Below, piece by piece: positions 63,459-64,000 of a stretch of DNA of 64,000 nucleotides. This DNA is from Streptomyces zinciresistens K42 (GTDB lineage: Bacteria > Actinomycetota > Actinomycetes > Streptomycetales > Streptomycetaceae), in NCBI RefSeq assembly GCF_000225525.1, contig NZ_AGBF01000005.1, forward strand, positions 1-64,000. Reading direction: 5' to 3'. Below the pieces are notes generated by a model that did no database searches, had not been told where the DNA came from, and worked only from the letters and a program-made list of their open reading frames with translations. Each line of letters begins with the position of its first letter. Position 1 is the stretch's first letter. Made by a program: the position numbers and the translations under genes.

Positions 63459-64000
63459 CTACAGGCCCGCCGCCTCGCGCAGCGCGTCCACGCGGTCGGT
63501 CCGCTCCCAGGTGAACTCCGGCAGCTCACGGCCGAAGTGACCGTAGGCGGCGGTCTGGGCGTAGATCGGGCGGAGCAGGTCCAGGTCGCGGATGATGGCG
63601 GCCGGACGCAGGTCGAAGACCTCCTCGATGGCCTTCTCGATCCGCTCGGCGTCGACCTTGGCGGTGCCGAAGGTCTCGACGAACAGGCCCACCGGCTCGG
63701 CCTTGCCGATCGCGTACGCCACCTGCACCTCGCAGCGCGAGGCGAGTCCGGCCGCGACGACGTTCTTGGCGACCCAGCGCATGGCGTACGCGGCCGAGCG
63801 GTCCACCTTGGACGGGTCCTTGCCGGAGAACGCGCCACCGCCGTGGCGGGCCATGCCGCCGTAGGTGTCGATGATGATCTTGCGGCCGGTGAGGCCGGCG
63901 TCGCCCATCGGGCCGCCGATCTCGAAGCGGCCGGTCGGGTTGACCAGCAGGCGGTAGTTCTCGGTGTCCAGCTTGATGCCGTCGTCGAGGAGCGCCTTCA
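63459..64000 (-). CDS. metK: S-adenosylmethionine synthetase, 3' part
   Basis: The C-terminal 180 residues or so of MetK, running off the right edge. The frame continues upstream to base 64000 with [20 protein letters not shown] before [20 protein letters not shown]. The glycine-rich loop [20 protein letters not shown] (ATP/Met binding) and [20 protein letters not shown] are intact, and it ends [15 protein letters not shown]. The enzyme makes SAM from ATP and methionine. The start and N-terminal two domains lie outside the window; promoter not visible. Confidence 0.98.
   Translation of the reverse strand, partial: KALLDDGIKLDTENYRLLVNPTGRFEIGGPMGDAGLTGRKIIIDTYGGMARHGGGAFSGKDPSKVDRSAAYAMRWVAKNVVAAGLASRCEVQVAYAIGKAEPVGLFVETFGTAKVDAERIEKAIEEVFDLRPAAIIRDLDLLRPIYAQTAAYGHFGRELPEFTWERTDRVDALREAAGL

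Overview
The window is high-GC DNA with GC-rich third codon positions, frequent GTG starts and almost no TTA codons. It carries RbpA, a GuaB1-type reductase, a Trans-Ppm1 mannosyltransferase, a helicase-dead PriA and a chitin-responsive chitinase promoter. Together these point firmly to a Streptomyces chromosome. From memory, the gene order (rbpA, fxsA, ppm1, chitinase, hisG-hisE-rib genes, guaB1, rpe, rsmB, fmt, priA, metK) matches the conserved core of S. coelicolor around SCO1415-SCO1476. I could not run a comparison.

Layout. 0.1-6 kb: HEAT-repeat and ankyrin proteins, a small membrane protein followed by an FtsK-like protein with ruined nucleotide-binding motifs, and a MocR-type regulator. 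6-9 kb: a tightly packed trio (YczE-like membrane protein, glycerophosphodiester phosphodiesterase, MFS). 9-16.7 kb: rbpA behind a textbook SigR promoter, two strong terminators, fxsA, ppm1, an amidohydrolase, an Lrp regulator, a conserved hypothetical, a decayed pseudogene and an acyl-CoA dehydrogenase. 17-24.5 kb: a secreted GH18 chitinase with its direct-repeat promoter, a TetR regulator, an exported C39-like peptidase, an APC permease, a conserved hypothetical and a small P-loop kinase. 24.5-29.4 kb: a candidate small RNA, a TPR/AAA+ (CbxX/EccA-like) protein whose gene contains a TTA codon, and two CBS/CorC membrane proteins.

29.4-34.6 kb is a minus-strand riboflavin-histidine supra-operon: ribE-ribM-ribBA-ribH-hisE-hisG-PH-domain gene, headed by an FMN riboswitch. 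Just beyond it is a second chitinase-type promoter with no chitinase behind it. 35-42 kb: an NAD(P)-binding protein, a ROK regulator with a palindrome facing an MFS gene, a hotdog thioesterase, a uracil-type permease, a DUF5995 protein and a luciferase-like F420 oxidoreductase. 42-45 kb: a lysine 2-monooxygenase/5-aminovaleramidase-like pair (davB/davA). 45-53 kb: an MFS gene, then an ABC importer operon (binding lipoprotein, two permeases, ATPase) ending in a HAD-EEP fusion hydrolase. It is divergent from a GntR/UTRA regulator, with a 13-bp-arm palindrome between them.

53-64 kb is housekeeping: Lrp regulator, guaB1, barstar-like protein, SorC/DeoR-type regulator, rpe, rsmB, fmt, a small helix-turn-helix protein, priA and the 3' part of metK, which runs off the right edge.

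The most interesting items are the orphan chitinase promoter, the HAD-EEP/ABC/GntR cluster, the davBA pair, the FtsK-like pseudo-ATPase next to a small membrane protein, the single TTA codon in the AAA+ gene, the candidate sRNA, the palindrome between fmt and its neighbour, and partial duplications at the 3' ends of priA and the 35-kb oxidoreductase. No CRISPR array, rRNA, tRNA, IS element or prophage was seen.
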